Source: Viola odorata | Lineage: Eukaryota; Streptophyta; Magnoliopsida; Malpighiales; Violaceae | Assembly: GCA_963691705.1 (NCBI GenBank) | Contig: OY829540.1 | Span: forward strand, 72,154,367 to 72,218,366 | Direction of reading: 5' to 3' | DNA: 64,000 bases | Shown: one piece after another, positions 38,409 to 49,900 of the stretch | Layout: every line of letters begins with the position of its first letter | Numbering within the stretch: position 1 is the stretch's first letter | Notes under the pieces: generated by a model | What the model was told of the DNA's origin: nothing | Seen by the model: the letters and a program-made list of their open reading frames with translations, nothing else | Database searches by the model: none | Translations under genes and position numbers: made by a program

Positions 38409-39297
38409 TGATATGATCACGGCCGAAAATCGAAAGAGAAATCCGGCCGAGATGATATGAAACGAAGGGAGGATCTAGCTCATGAGTTTGTGACTAAAAA
38501 CAACCATAAAAACAGTAGGAAACACGGATTAACGGAGGGAGACACGCAGCGGAAAAGATTAAAACAAATACCCGGATTAAGAAGGCGGTTGAAGACGGGA
38601 GGGATGATTGAACAAACGAACGATTGAACTTGAGTTCGGATTGTTGAACGGCTTGAACACGGGCAGATTGTTCAAGAACACAAAAATACTCAAATTCGGA
38701 TTCATTGTTCACACAAATGGAAGTAACAACGAGTTACACATTTAAAGGATTCTTGTTCTTTTTACTTGACTCAAGCCATGGCGATCCAAGACCAAGGCAA
38801 GCCCCAAGATGGAGCTCCGGATGAATGAATGAGGAAGGAGTGTTCTCACTTAACATTCATTCATCATCCAAAGCTTCTAACAAAAGAAAGAAAAGAACTA
38901 TTTATACTAAGTTACAATTGACCTACACTATTACAAAAATGACCCTGAAAAATAGGCTTGGAAGCCCAAAATTTGGAGACAAAGCAGGGGAAAAACGCTA
39001 TGGCGTTTTGGGCAAAACGCTATGGCGTTTTGGGCAAAACGCTATGGCGTTTTGGTACTGGACAGTTGCGCGCGCTAAAATGTCGACGAGCATAGCTTTT
39101 GATCCACTCGTCCGATTGGCCTGAAACTTGTCCCAAATGAAAGCTAACATCTTGAAGTTTGCATCAAGCCTCTGATTTCTCAAATCGGACACCATTTGCT
39201 TGTCCATATGCTGCATGGGCGTGGCTTGCACTCGGGTCTCCTGCCCTTGCTAGGTCAAGGCCGAAAATGTTTAAAAAGGGGGTCCGTGATCATATCA
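38409..39297 (-). repeat. upper (5') LTR of the 2.9-kb element
   Basis: 889-bp LTR, carrying three copies of a 22-bp unit at about 38990-39055 where the other LTR has one. Confidence 0.9.
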
Positions 39298-39917
39298 GAA
39301 CCTGTCTTTCAACAACTTCTTCGGCCGCATTCCATCTGGCAATCAAATCCAAACACTGGATGACAGATCTGCTTATATGAGCAATGCAGGGCTTTGTGGA
39401 CCGCCATTAGACAAATGCCAAGAGGATGAAGAGCAGATTAAGGAAAGAAATTCTGATGATGATGATGGTGATGAGTTTGAGATTCTTGGATTCTACAGTG
39501 GGTTAGGTATGGGTTTTGCAGTTGGATTTGTGGGAGTGTGTGTCACATTGTATTTCCAGGATTCGTGGAGGAATGCATACTTTGATTTAATTGAGAAATT
39601 TGCACCATGTTTTGGATAAAACCAATTATTTCTGGCGAAGTTTCATGCTTTCTAGATTTTCTCCGGAGATGAGAGTCGAGTCCCAATTTGTTGGCTGTAG
39701 GCTGGAGATATATATGTTCTTGGCAGTTCTAATTGCCTCAACCATTCTTTTCTTTATCATTGTATCTGTTTATAGTTTCATTCTTTTTTTAGAAGTAAAA
39801 ACTGTAATAACAATAGGAGCACGAAGCTTTGTACATTACAAATCAAAATATTATCGAAATCTGATCGAGTTCGAATTGCTTGTCTACATTCTTATCCATG
39901 TTAAAAGAAAAGAAATA

Positions 39918-40019
39918 CTAACTGTTTCCTCCCTTTTCAGCTTTCGTTTGGGCCCTCTTTTTTCTTGAGCTAGGAGATGGTCTGAATCTTCCTCCTCCAT
40001 CTTCTGACTCATCCAAAGC
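39918..40019 (-). CDS. small membrane protein, second exon
   Basis: Read on the minus strand after an AG acceptor (40021-40020): ALDESEDGGGRFRPSPSSRK, then KRAQTKAEKGGNS and a stop, 34 codons. The phase (0) fits the exon at 60178-60276, whose ORF ends at a GT donor in phase 0. Together they give a protein of 66 residues: one hydrophobic N-terminal span and a basic Ser/Arg/Lys-rich tail. I do not recognise a named family with confidence. If the two exons belong together, the intron is about 20 kb and contains the whole nested retrotransposon. The stop lies about 300 bp from the end of the receptor-like pseudogene, in convergent orientation. Confidence 0.6.
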   Translation of the reverse strand, partial: ALDESEDGGGRFRPSPSSRKKRAQTKAEKGGNS

Positions 40020-40035
40020 CTTAATGCTTAGTATG

Positions 40036-40040
40036 GGAAC
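40036..40040 (+). repeat. left target-site duplication of the outer element
   Basis: GGAAC, repeated at 59233-59237. Confidence 0.9.
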
Positions 40041-40768
40041 TGATAATCCGCTGAACGGGGTGAGGGCTCTTCCGTCAAATGGCATGCCGGAGTGTGGTGA
40101 TTGAAGCTCCTTGAGCGACCTGCAAAACCGCCGGAGTAATCTCCGGCGGAGATTCTCCGATGCCAAAGTTAGTGTTTGGATAATAGTGTCTAGAGAAAGT
40201 ATGGGGTTGCTTAGCTTGCCCTCAATTGATATCCAAAAGTCCCTTTTCAAGTACTTCCCCCTAGTCCATATGTAGGGCTAGAGTGGTTGAATCTTTTGAC
40301 TTTCCTCCCCTTTTTTTCAGAGGGTGGTTGAAAGGTAAGGTCTAATAATTGTAACGTGTAGCTACTATATGATGAGTTGGTGGGGGCAGGTAAGGCTGTT
40401 CCCCACACCAACTTTGACTAAATGTATAATGGGAGTTATATAAAATATACCTCTGTTTGGAGATTACTGCTCGTGTCAAATCGGCATGGTGCCGTTGTGT
40501 CAAATCGGTCAGGTGCCGTTCTCGCCAATCGGCCTGGTGCCGTTTGGAGGCTGTTGACTTGGTCAACGTATGAAGCGGTGCCGATCCGTTTCCTCATGGC
40601 TTGAATGGATCGGCTTTGTGCCGTTTGGTGACAACGGGCCAGACTTGTCCTTTTGCCACTTATTCCCGTTGACTTGGTCAATCGGTCGTGATGCCGTTTT
40701 GACTGGTCAACGGTACTTGTGAAGGTACAATGTCCGTTATGCCCTTCTGATTATTTTATGTATTATCA
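40041..40768 (-). repeat. 3' LTR of the outer element
   Basis: 728 bp. It contains three tandem 24-bp units at 40481-40552 built on TCGGCATGGTGCCGTT, plus two looser copies. Confidence 0.92.
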
Positions 40769-41400
40769 GAGGCCCAACAACAAACGAGCCCGAGTGTTTA
40801 CCAAGGGCTTGCCGTTTCGTGCTTGATACTTGTCAATCGGCATGCTACCGTTTGGCTTTAATTTAGTGCAGTTCGTAGAGTTTTTATCTCAGTCCTGCAA
40901 ATAAATATTAATCAGTAATAAAAAAGGTTAATGCATTTAAATGCGTACCATTTGACGTGGCACATCCCCAGTAAAGTGATTGTGATTGCTTCGAGCCTTT
41001 TGAGGAGAAAATGTCTTTTCGTTTTCTGAGAAGGTTTGAATTTTGAAATTCAAAGCCTGGGAGAAACGCATGCGCCGTCTCCTCATTTAATGTTTCTGCA
41101 GCTTTATTGACATATGTCCGTCTATTCACAATCGGGCCTGCCACGTGTCATCGTCCAGTTTGGGAATACTGACGCTTGAAGTGCTATTCCTTTTAAAAGT
41201 GGTTTCTCTTGGGAAACCCCAATTTACTCTCTTTTCTCAGCGCCGCTCTCACTCATCTTCCTCTTCAAAGAATTCTCTTGTTCTCTCTCTCGTTTCCACG
41301 GCCTTCTCCTGCAATTTCGGGCTCCGTTCTTCAAGACCTCTGCGTTTTTAGGTATTTACCCATTCCTCTCCCTCTCTGATCTATTGTTTGAGATTTAGGA
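40769..41400. other. outer element: leader of the antisense gene
   Basis: No ORF. This is the putative promoter and 5' leader of the plus-strand extra gene, and also the 3' internal end of the minus-strand element. Confidence 0.5.
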
Positions 41401-43769
41401 ATGGCACCCAAACGCCCGCTTGTTACTGATGAGATCATTGATAGAACCCCCACTAAGTTAGACAGTGAAGATAAGTTGTTGGCTGAGATAGAGGCGCTAG
41501 AAATTGAGTTAACTGACGAATATTCTGCCACTGTTGCTCCTCCAAATGTTCGGTTGAACAGTAGTTTTGAAGATAACACTAGGGTTTTATATTCAAGAAT
41601 GTTTGAATTTGGATTTAGGCTTCCCCTTGATTCCATGATTAAAACTATGCTGCGTCAACATCTTTTGAACCCAGCCCAGATTACTCCGAACTCCTGGGCT
41701 GGAATTTATGCCTTTATCAAGGTCTGTGAGTTGAATGGGATCAAGTCGCCATCTCTATCCCTTTTTAAATTTTTCTTTAATCTGACCAACCGTGGATGCT
41801 TGATGATCATTCGCCCCCGTCGGGATTCCCATCTTAATGAGATTTTCTAGAGGTACGATTCTTCAGTCAAAGATTGGAAAGAGCGTTTCTTTCTGGTGTC
41901 ATCTTCTTCGTCCGGATGGGTTTCTGGATTCAATCGGGAAATGAATGAGAAACACTGGCTCAAGCCAGATAACCTTGGTGAACCTCTTCAATCCCAGGTT
42001 GATATGTTGCTGTCGGTGAACACGCCGTTTCACACACGGTATTTGGCCGTCGGCGTGCCGTTGTCTGATTGTGTTCTTGGTGAGCTTTTATTCCTAGCCG
42101 TAAACATGCCGTTTTATTCTTTGTTAACTTCTGAAATGAACTTCATTTTGTAGAGAAAACGAAGAAGAAAAAGGTTGTTCTTGCTCCTGCCTCTTCGATT
42201 CGGTTGACATCTGCAACGCCCGAAACTTCTGACAGAATGCAGACTGAGGATCAGTCAATTGATGAGTCGGCAGAAGACCAAACGGGAGCGGAAGGTCGTT
42301 TGGCAGATGAAACGGGTGATGAAGAAACGGTGGCCGAGGAGACCGTTGTCGAGAGCGGTGAGCAATCGGCAAGGCCAGAAACACACTTTGCCTTTGATGA
42401 AGAAGAAGAAGACGAAGAACCCCCTCTCATCATCAAACGGCGGCGATCCGGTTCATCGTTTCAATATTCCAAGCTGCCGGATCCGGATCCTCATGTTCTC
42501 AAGGCTGCCGCAAGAATTCTTAAGAAAAGAAAAAGAGCCGAAGAGAAACGTGCTGCTGATAGGGCGAAATGGGCATCTGCCGTTTCAGAACCGGAGGGCG
42601 AAGAAGATCGACCTCAAGCCATTTTGCAGCAAGTCGACCCGAGTCAGTCAGGAGCCGTCCCTGAGCGAGCCAATCAGACTGCTACTCTTCAAGATGAGAT
42701 AAATCGGCAAGATGCCGTTTCTGGACCAGCTGTTGGTTCTAGTGAGCCCATTCTGCCAGCGATGACTCCCCAGGGTCCTCCCGCTGCTCCTCAAGTTCGT
42801 CTTCACTGGGTCGCTGGTCCGCCAATGCCTAGTCCATTTATTTCAGATGATGTTGCACTCGCGCCGCCTGCCGATATCCAAGGTCATCTCTCAAGCCAGG
42901 GTCCTGATGGGGAAGCGACTAATGTTGTGAGCATGCACAACTTTGGGGACATCGGCTGCCGTTCCCTTGGTTTGGATGTTCCTAGCGTTGCCGACAGGCG
43001 GTCTGGGCAACTGATTGCTGAAATGCTGGCGAATGACGCCGACCGGGAGCGGTTCCGGGAGTTAGAATTTAGCGCCCAGTTTTCAAATGCCGAGAGCATT
43101 GCTTATCGCATGCTATGCAGCATTCGCTACCTTGCCGAGACGACAGATGAGAAAGTGGCGTCTCTGAGGAAGGCTCTTGAGCAATCAGACACTGAGAAGA
43201 TTTCCCTTCAGAGGGAGATGAAAACCCTTTCTGCTAGTCGGGAAGATGATAAAAAGGCAGTGATGGAAGCTCGCTCAAAGCTTGCCGATAGTCTGAAGGA
43301 GAGGGATGGACTTTCAATGATGACCAGACAGAAGCAGGCACTGATCGAGGAGCTGACAAAAGATAAGTCTGCTTTGTGCGAATCCATTACCAAGATTTCT
43401 GAAGATAAGGCCACCTTGATCAATACTGTAGCCAAGCTTACTGAGGAAATAAACGCGGTCCGTTCCGATCTGACAGCCAGAACGGCAGCATTGGAAACAG
43501 CTCAAGGTAGCATTGCCGCTAAGGACGGGGAATTGGAGAAAGTCCCTGGGAAGATAAGCTGGTGGCGAAAGAAGATGAAGGATATCATGCTGGAAAGCTA
43601 TCTCTCCTACTATGGCGATAAGCATTTCTACCCCGATCATCTTTCTCAATATGTTGCCGCTGGAGAAAGGATTGCCGAGGCTAAAGAGTATGCATCTTCT
43701 TCCGATTCAGACGAAGATGACAATCCTGTTGGACCTGACATTGCCTCTGGATCTGGGCCGGCGGCCTGA
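41401..43769 (+). pseudogene. antisense extra gene of a Tat-like element (gypsy-type transposon domain)
   Basis: Two exons: 41401-42079 (phase 1 at its end) and 42154-43769, joined by a short GT-AG intron; the joined frame continues through a Lys-rich stretch. The N-terminal part (SRMFEFGFRLPLDSMIKTML, PNSWAGIYAFIKVCEL, LFKFFFNLTN) resembles the 'putative gypsy-type transposon' domain (PF04195-like). The second exon encodes an acidic and Pro-rich middle, then a long coiled coil (QSDTEKISLQREMKTLSASR; KLTEEINAVRSDLTARTAAL) and an acidic end. There is an in-frame TAG at 41848-41850 (after HLNEIF), with matching sequence continuing after it. Its function is unknown. It lies opposite to the element's own direction. 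Confidence 0.75.
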
Positions 43770-44392
43770 GGTTTAGTTTTACTTCTTGATCATCTGCCGA
43801 TTGGCATATTTTTGTAATGAACAGATACTATTCGGAATATAATTTTGCAATTTTTAGTTATTGCAAGTACTTAAACATTTCTGTTATGCATATATATACT
43901 ACTCCAGAAAAATTTAACAAAGATAAAACAATTGTAACTTTGAACTTATCTGTGTTTTTGGCGGTTCGACCATTTGCTGTTTTGAAGATGCCGCTTTCAA
44001 CCAATCGGGATGGAGCCGATTTGGTTGTTGCTGACTCTTTAATTTTTTGTAACGTGGTTCAGTTTGAAATAACCTACGTCCACACTTCTTGAATTTTGAT
44101 AACGCGGTTCGGTTTGAAATAACCTACGTCCACGGCTGATTTTATTTTATGGAATCGGCTGCTTGCCGTTTTGGAGATACTGTCGTTGTTCATTTCACTA
44201 TCTGGTTTACTAAGACACAGATAGGTTTGAGTCTTTCTTCACTTTATCACCGTCTGATCAGCAGGACCGAAATGGTCTTATGAAGATGTGATGACGATAT
44301 ATGTCTCAATAGCGATATATGCCTCAATAACGCTATACGCTAACGATATATGCCTCAATAACGCTATATGCCTCAATAACGATATACGTCTC
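43770..44392. other. outer element: non-coding part left of the nested insert
   Basis: It contains a repeated phrase around GAAATAACCTACGTCCAC at about 44048-44082 and 44099-44134, with a third copy at about 56966-57001 beyond the insert. A tandem array of CGATATATGCCTCAATAA-like units lies at about 44290-44387. A stretch at 43883-43953 resembles 57103-57165. Confidence 0.7.
44388..44392 (+). repeat. left target-site duplication of the inner element
   Basis: GTCTC, repeated at 56806-56810. Confidence 0.92.
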
Positions 44393-45917
44393 TGATTGGT
44401 TGTTTATATTCGATGATTTATGCTCTCTTTATCTTATGTTTTGAGAGCATTTGATTGCTTCTTTTGGCCATTTACTTCCCTTTTCCTTTGTTCAGGCTTG
44501 AAAGATCAGTTGGAAGGAAAAGGAGTTGATTTGGTGAAAGATAGAGCATTTTCCAATCATGGCCGTTTTGGAGGATGATTGCAGAAATTTTACCTTATTC
44601 ATCCCTAGGCCTAGGGATGAGTCGGGCGATCTGGTGAAATTCTGGGCAGTCCGCCCATGTTTATGCGTGCCGAGGATTAATTTACTTCTTAGTGCTTTTC
44701 TTGTCCCCTGAGCATGCTAGACAGTTTTTAAACTCCACTACCTCGTGTTTCCTTAATACCTTGACTCAAGAACCCCTTGGAGACTCCATGAGGAATTTAT
44801 TCCATCACTTCTTAGTGTTCCACAAGAATATATTCTTGTCTCTTCCTCATTTTTGGAGCTGCATGCTTGCATTAATTTAATCTTGGAGTGCTGCTGCTCT
44901 TGGGGAGAACAATGAGAAGGATGGATGAGCTATAGAAGGGGAAGACTTTCGTCCAAGGAGGGGGCTGAACATCATCATTCGGACAGAGAGAGAGGAGGCA
45001 AGGACAGCAAGCGGGCTGCACTTCACCTTCACCACCAATTTCCAGATTTGTTTTACTTTTGAACAATAGTTTAATTTGTAATTTTTATTATGTATTGTAG
45101 CTAATTACCTCTGATTCTTGGTAGAGATTAGAGGTTGACTATCCATGTTGTTGTGAGACTTTTATTGGAATTAATATGAATGTTTTTATATCTCTTTTCT
45201 TCTCACTTTAATTGTTAAAACTTGTTCTTGTTGAATTAAAAGCTTGATCAACTTGTGATTTGATTTGAATGAGTAATGTCAGTTTCATTTATGTTAGTGT
45301 GATTCCTACATTATGAAGATTGAGTAGACAACTAGTGAATATTTGACATAAGATTTGTCTTTAGGAGCTAGGAGAAGGGAAGAATGGGTTCAGGGCTGAG
45401 TAATGCCATCCCTACGCCTAGGAATGGGTTTTCCGTGTGGTTACAATTTTCCAGCAACTTGACAAATTGTTAGGAAGGTTAGGGCCATTAATAGAGGGTC
45501 TCTTTAATTGGCTTGTATAGGGGGAAACTTGGGAATATAGAGGGTCTCTTATTCCTTTAACATCTCTATAAATCCATTTCAGAATATGTTTTGTCAATGA
45601 TCAATTACTAAGGATAGTCACCTTGCTTAAATCTCTACTAAGGATTGTCTCTCTATATCTGATTTCACTCACATTTCCAGTTCTAATTCGTGCATGCTAC
45701 TGTTACCTACTGATTTACATTCAAAGTGTTGTTTTTAATTTGGTTTTAATTACAAAAACTCCCCCCAACTTTGTTCCGATTTAGTTTTTACAAGAAAAAT
45801 ACAAATTACTCAAAGATTTCCTCCCTGTGTTCGAACCTTTCACTACTATCTACATTTTATTTTGTGGCTTAGCACTGAATTGTATTTTTAATTTATGATC
45901 GAGAACGACATCAGTCA
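44393..45917 (+). repeat. 5' LTR of the Athila-like element
   Basis: 1525 bp. A TATA-like TATAAA lies at 45567-45572. It carries one perfect palindrome (44599-44620) and one degenerate palindrome (45406-45427). A 62-codon open frame here is repeated in the other LTR and is not taken as a gene. Confidence 0.95.
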
Positions 45918-45922
45918 TAATT

Positions 45923-45940
45923 TGGCGCCGTTGCCGGGGA
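45923..45940 (+). other. primer-binding site, tRNA-Asp type
   Basis: TGGCGCCGTTGCCGGGGA matches the reverse complement of the plant tRNA-Asp 3' end over 18 bases, starting five bases after the LTR. Confidence 0.9.
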
Positions 45941-45973
45941 GGTAACGAGTTCTAATTTTCGTTTTTCTTGTTG

Positions 45974-46981
45974 ATGACCAGGTCCAGTAACTCACAACCA
46001 GTACCTTACGTCCCTGAGATCACAAGAGTTGAAACCGCAATCAGATTATCCAAGAGAAAGTTCAACGAATTTTCATCTTCTGGTTCAAATTCAGAAGCTG
46101 AGGAGAACCTATCCCTAGGCCTAGGGATAGACTCAGGATCAGAACCTGAAGCAGAACCAACACCACCAGAGATGGATAATCCACCACCTGAACCTACCCT
46201 TCGGGAGCTCAATCAAGGAGCTGAACAAGAGTCCTTCTTGTGTATTAACTACCGCCCAGTACCAAATGATTGGGCCGTGAAGTCAAATGTCATGCATAAC
46301 CTCAGCAAGTTCAGAGGACATGCATCCGAAAATCCTTACAAACACCTCCAAAAATTTCAGTTTGAGTGTGATGCTCTAAAACCAACTGGAGTGAGTCTTG
46401 AAAGAGCTAAGTTGAGAGCTTTTCCATGGTCTTTAGAGGATTCAGCCAAGAATTGGTTCTTTAGCTTGCCTCACAATTCCATTAATTCTTGGGCTGATAT
46501 GGCTGCTACATTTCTAAAAAAATATTGGTCAGCCACCAAAGCAGGAGCAGCTAGGAAAAGTCTTGTCTCAATTCAGCAACATGGTGACGAGTCTTTTGGG
46601 GAATATCACCAACGATTTAAAGACCTTCAAGAGGTCTGTCCTACCCATGGCGTGCCTGAGCAATCTCTCATTCAATACTTCTACGATGGCATGCGAATTA
46701 AGGACAAGGAGAAGCTTGACTCGGCAGCTGGAGGAGCCTTGCTTGACTTAACACCAAGTAGAGCAAGGGCTCTCATTCAAATCTTGGCCGATAATTGCCA
46801 CCAAAATGGGACTCAAGAACGTTCCACTTCAGCCAACAATATTAGTGTAGCTGCCCTTGAGAAACACATGGAGGAAGTCTCCACATTTATGAAGAATTTT
46901 CCAGCTGAAATTCCCATATTCAGCAAATTCCACCACAGCAAGTTGTTCCTTGTGGAGTTTGCTGTCAAATTGGGCATGTGA
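45974..46981 (+). CDS. Athila-like gag, capsid part (frame ends early)
   Basis: Starts [20 protein letters not shown] at the ATG 45974 and ends at a TGA at 46979-46981. The acidic N-terminal part contains one copy of the palindrome (read LSLGLG, near residue 46). The retrotransposon gag domain follows ([52 protein letters not shown]). After about 46909 the meaningful frame is the next one over, in which a CCHC zinc knuckle at 46951-46992 leads into pol. So gag and pol were one frame and are now separated by a net one-base loss (or two-base gain) inside 46909-46981. I saw no canonical slippery heptamer there, so this is probably a mutation. Confidence 0.85.
   Translation: MTRSSNSQPVPYVPEITRVETAIRLSKRKFNEFSSSGSNSEAEENLSLGLGIDSGSEPEAEPTPPEMDNPPPEPTLRELNQGAEQESFLCINYRPVPNDWAVKSNVMHNLSKFRGHASENPYKHLQKFQFECDALKPTGVSLERAKLRAFPWSLEDSAKNWFFSLPHNSINSWADMAATFLKKYWSATKAGAARKSLVSIQQHGDESFGEYHQRFKDLQEVCPTHGVPEQSLIQYFYDGMRIKDKEKLDSAAGGALLDLTPSRARALIQILADNCHQNGTQERSTSANNISVAALEKHMEEVSTFMKNFPAEIPIFSKFHHSKLFLVEFAVKLGM
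46109..46130 (+). repeat. palindrome copy in gag
   Basis: Perfect 22-bp palindrome around ATCCCTAGGCCTAGGGAT, encoding Ser-Leu-Gly-Leu-Gly. Confidence 0.95.
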
Positions 46982-49900
46982 CTCATGAGTGCCCTCTCAT
47001 AGCCGATCCTCCTGAGCAAGTCAATGCTACCATGCCACAACAAGGAAATATGCACCCCAACACTAGTAATCAAGGCTGGAAAAATTACACTCACTATGGG
47101 TGGGGGCCAAACCAGCAGCAACCTCCATTTGAGTGGAAAAACTTTAAGCCAAGACAACAACAAAGCTACCAAAATCAGCAACCAAACCAGCCACCCACTC
47201 AACCACAAGTACCTCAGTTACCACCACCTCAACAACCTCTGCAACTACCAGCACCACCACAAGTACCAATCGAAGAAACTCTCAAGAAAATCCTTCAACC
47301 ATTACAAGCCACGGTGCAAGCAACCCAATCTATGTTGCAAGCAAACCAATCCACCATTGCTGACCTCCAAAAGCAAATGGCACAGCTTGCAATGAACCAG
47401 CAAAATACCTCTGGGCAGCTGCCATCAAACACAGTCGAAAACCCAAGGCACGGACTGAATGCAATCCATTTGCGAAGTGGGAGAGATTTACCTCCCAGGG
47501 AACTGCCGCATCCATCCCTAGGCCTAGGGATGGATAAACCAGAAATCCAACCAGAAGTTTTGCCCGAAAATCAGCCAGAAATGCAACAACCAGCGCCTGA
47601 ACCAGCTGAGCGACCCTCTGCACCTGCAGAGCCTCAGGTAATTCCTTTTCCCTTTCCAGAAAGGCCCTTGAAAGCCAAGAAGGAAAAAGAGGACAAATTA
47701 ATTCTTGATGTTTTTCGAAAAGTTGCAATTAATGTTCCTTTGTTGGATTTAATTTCTCAAGTGCCTAAATATGCTAAATTCTTGAAAGAATTATGTACTA
47801 ATAAGAAAAAGCTTGAGGGGATTGAAAGAGTGAACTTAAGTGAAAATGTTTCGGCAATGCTTCAACAAAGACTTCCCGAAAAATGCAAAGACCAAGGTAC
47901 GTTTTCAATACCTTGTAAAATAGGGAATAAAGAGATAGAAGATGCATTGTGTGACTTGGGTGCAGGTATTAATGTTATGTCTCTGTCCATATTTGAAACT
48001 TTGAATATAGGATCTCTTAAGGAAACTAGAGTAGTAATCCAACTTGCCGATAGATCCACTATCTATCCAGTAGGTTTGCTTGAAAATGTTCTAGTGAAAG
48101 TAAATGATTTTGTGTTTCCCGTGGATTTCTATATTGTTGATATGAAAAACAAGGATGTGCTTAAAACTACTGATGTTATCTTAGGAAGACCCTTTCTAAG
48201 AACAGCTAGAGCAAAAATTGATGTCTATGATGGATGTTTGACTTTTGAATTTTGCGGTGAAACAATTAAATTCAACATGTATGATGCCATGAAACATCCA
48301 AATGAAGTTCATTCTGTGAATTTTATAGACATAATTGATCCTTTTGTTGATGAAGTTTCTGATATTAACTCCCTTGAACCTCTTGAGTATGTTCTAAGCA
48401 AAGGATTAACCAAGAAGAAATTGGAGAAATTGGAAGGCCAAATCGAAGTCAAATCTGAAATTAGTGACTTGGTCATGGAGCTGGACACGCCTCATGTCCC
48501 AGAAGGTACTCTGAACACAATTGAAATATCAGATAAAATCACTAAAATCAGACCTTCAATTTTTCAGGCTCCCGATTTAGAACTCAAGAAACTGCCAGAC
48601 CACCTGAAGTACTCATTCCTAGGCCTAGGGATGAGTCTGCCAGTAATTACTTCCAGCAGTTTGTCAAGGTTGGAGGAGGACAGACTTGTGCAACTTTTGA
48701 AGGAATACAAGGAAGCTATAGGTTGGACCATAGCAGACATAAAAGGGATATCTCCAGCAATATGTACCCACAGAATACACCTTGAGGAGGATGCCAAAAC
48801 AGTGAGGCAACCACAGAGGAGGCTCAATCCTCCAATGATGGAGGTTGTGAAGAAAGAAATCCTAAAACTCCTTGCTGCTGGTATGATCTATCCGATTTCA
48901 GATTCTTCTTGGGTAAGCCCAGTGCAAGTGGTCCCAAAGAAGTCGGGAACCACAGTGGTGACAAATGAGGAGGGACAGTTAGTTCAGAAAAGAGAACAAG
49001 ATACATGGAGAGTGTGTATCGACTATAGAAAACTGAATAATGCGACTAGAAAGGACCATTTCCCTCTTCCTTTTATTGATCAAATGCTAGAACGATTAGC
49101 AAGCAAATCTCACTACTGTTTTCTTGATGGATTTTCAGGTTTCCATCAAATTCCGGTGGCAAAGGAGGATCAAGAAAAGACAACTTTTACATGCCCTTTT
49201 GGCACGTTTGCATACCAAAGAATGCCATTCGGATTGTGTAATGCACCAGCCACATTTCAAAGGTGTATGATGAGTATTTTTTCAGATTATGTAGAGAAAG
49301 GTATAGAGGTATTTATGGACGATTTTACTGTCTATGGAAACTCTTTTGATGAATGCTTGAAAAATCTGAAAAAAATCCTTCAAAGATGCGTTGAAACAAA
49401 CTTGGTTTTGAACTATGAGAAATGCCATTTTATGGTGAATAAAGGAATAGTTTTGGGCCATGTTGTTTCTAACGAAGGCATTGAGGTTGACAAGGCTAAA
49501 ATAGATATTATTGAATCGCAATCTTACCCATCTTGTGTGCGAGATGTGCGTTCATTCTTAGGCCTTGCAGGTTTTTATCGAAGGTTTATTAGAGATTTCT
49601 CAAAGATTGCGGAGCCTATGTGTAGGTTGTTGCAAAAGGATGTTGAATTTGACTTCGATGAAGCTTGTAAGAAAGCGTTCAACCTCTTGAAGGAGAAGCT
49701 TGTGACTGCACCGGTGATTAGAGCACCCGACTGGACCAGACCATTTGAGATAATGTGTGATGCTAGTGATACAGCCGTTGGGGCTGTTCTTGGACAAAAA
49801 ATTGGCAAAGAACCACACGTTATTTACTACGCATCAAGGATGCTTGATTGTGCCCAGAAAAATTACACTACCACGGAGAAAGAATTATTTGCAATTGTGT

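Larger units (their letters stand above)
36363..39297 (-). mobile_element. non-autonomous LTR retrotransposon (TRIM/LARD-like), 2.9 kb
   Basis: The LTRs are 36363-37207 (845 bp) and 38409-39297 (889 bp), both with ends TGATATGATCACGG...CCGTGATCATATCA, flanked by the 5-bp duplication GAACC. The orientation is minus. A primer-binding-like site next to the upper LTR reads TGGTAGCGGAGC (38395-38406, minus), like sites matched to initiator tRNA-Met. A purine-rich tract, AAGGGAAAGAG, lies just before the lower LTR. The interior of 1.2 kb has no gag or pol. The 44-bp length difference between LTRs equals two extra 22-bp units (AAAACGCTATGGCGTTTTGG type) at about 38990-39055. I count about 12 substitutions between LTRs (about 1.4%). 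Confidence 0.92.
33734..39619 (+). pseudogene. LRR receptor-like protein (Cf-9/EIX type), disrupted
   Basis: Parts: 33734-36362 and 39303-39619, separated by an LTR element with a GAACC target duplication (36358-36362 and 39298-39302). The product starts with a signal peptide (MGSSPFMFLVLLSIGNLEF). Next come the LRR N-terminal cap (C...NEQETLLKIKQGF...NCCTWKGLSC), more than 20 LRRs (LQSLDLSYNNFSG; LNLSRNNLTGYIPPEIGNMK), an acidic spacer (EEQIKERNSDDDDGDEFE), one membrane span (GLGMGFAVGFVGVCVTLYF) and a short cytoplasmic tail with no kinase. This is the receptor-like protein plan; known members bind apoplastic ligands with SOBIR1-type partners. There are two lesions. A TGA at 35231-35233 stands where relatives usually have Trp (after SGTIPD), with the frame continuing unbroken after it. 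The LTR insertion cuts the last LRR (HLNL / SFNNFFG). Otherwise the frame is open, so death seems recent. Confidence 0.93.

Noticed and set aside
44290..44390. CRISPR-like array (short repeated units)
   Set aside because: Direct tandem units of CGATATATGCCTCAATAA type without unique spacers, inside a plant retrotransposon.
44692..44880. 62-codon open frame in the Athila-like LTR, repeated at 55580-55768
   Set aside because: Identical because the LTRs are identical; no family features and no evidence of translation.
45923..45940. Possible tRNA-Asp gene fragment
   Set aside because: Only the 18 bases complementary to the tRNA 3' end are present, directly after the LTR, so it is a primer-binding site.
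46909..46981. Programmed -1 frameshift between gag and pol
   Set aside because: No canonical slippery heptamer seen, and related elements usually have one continuous frame; mutation preferred, though noted as a finding.
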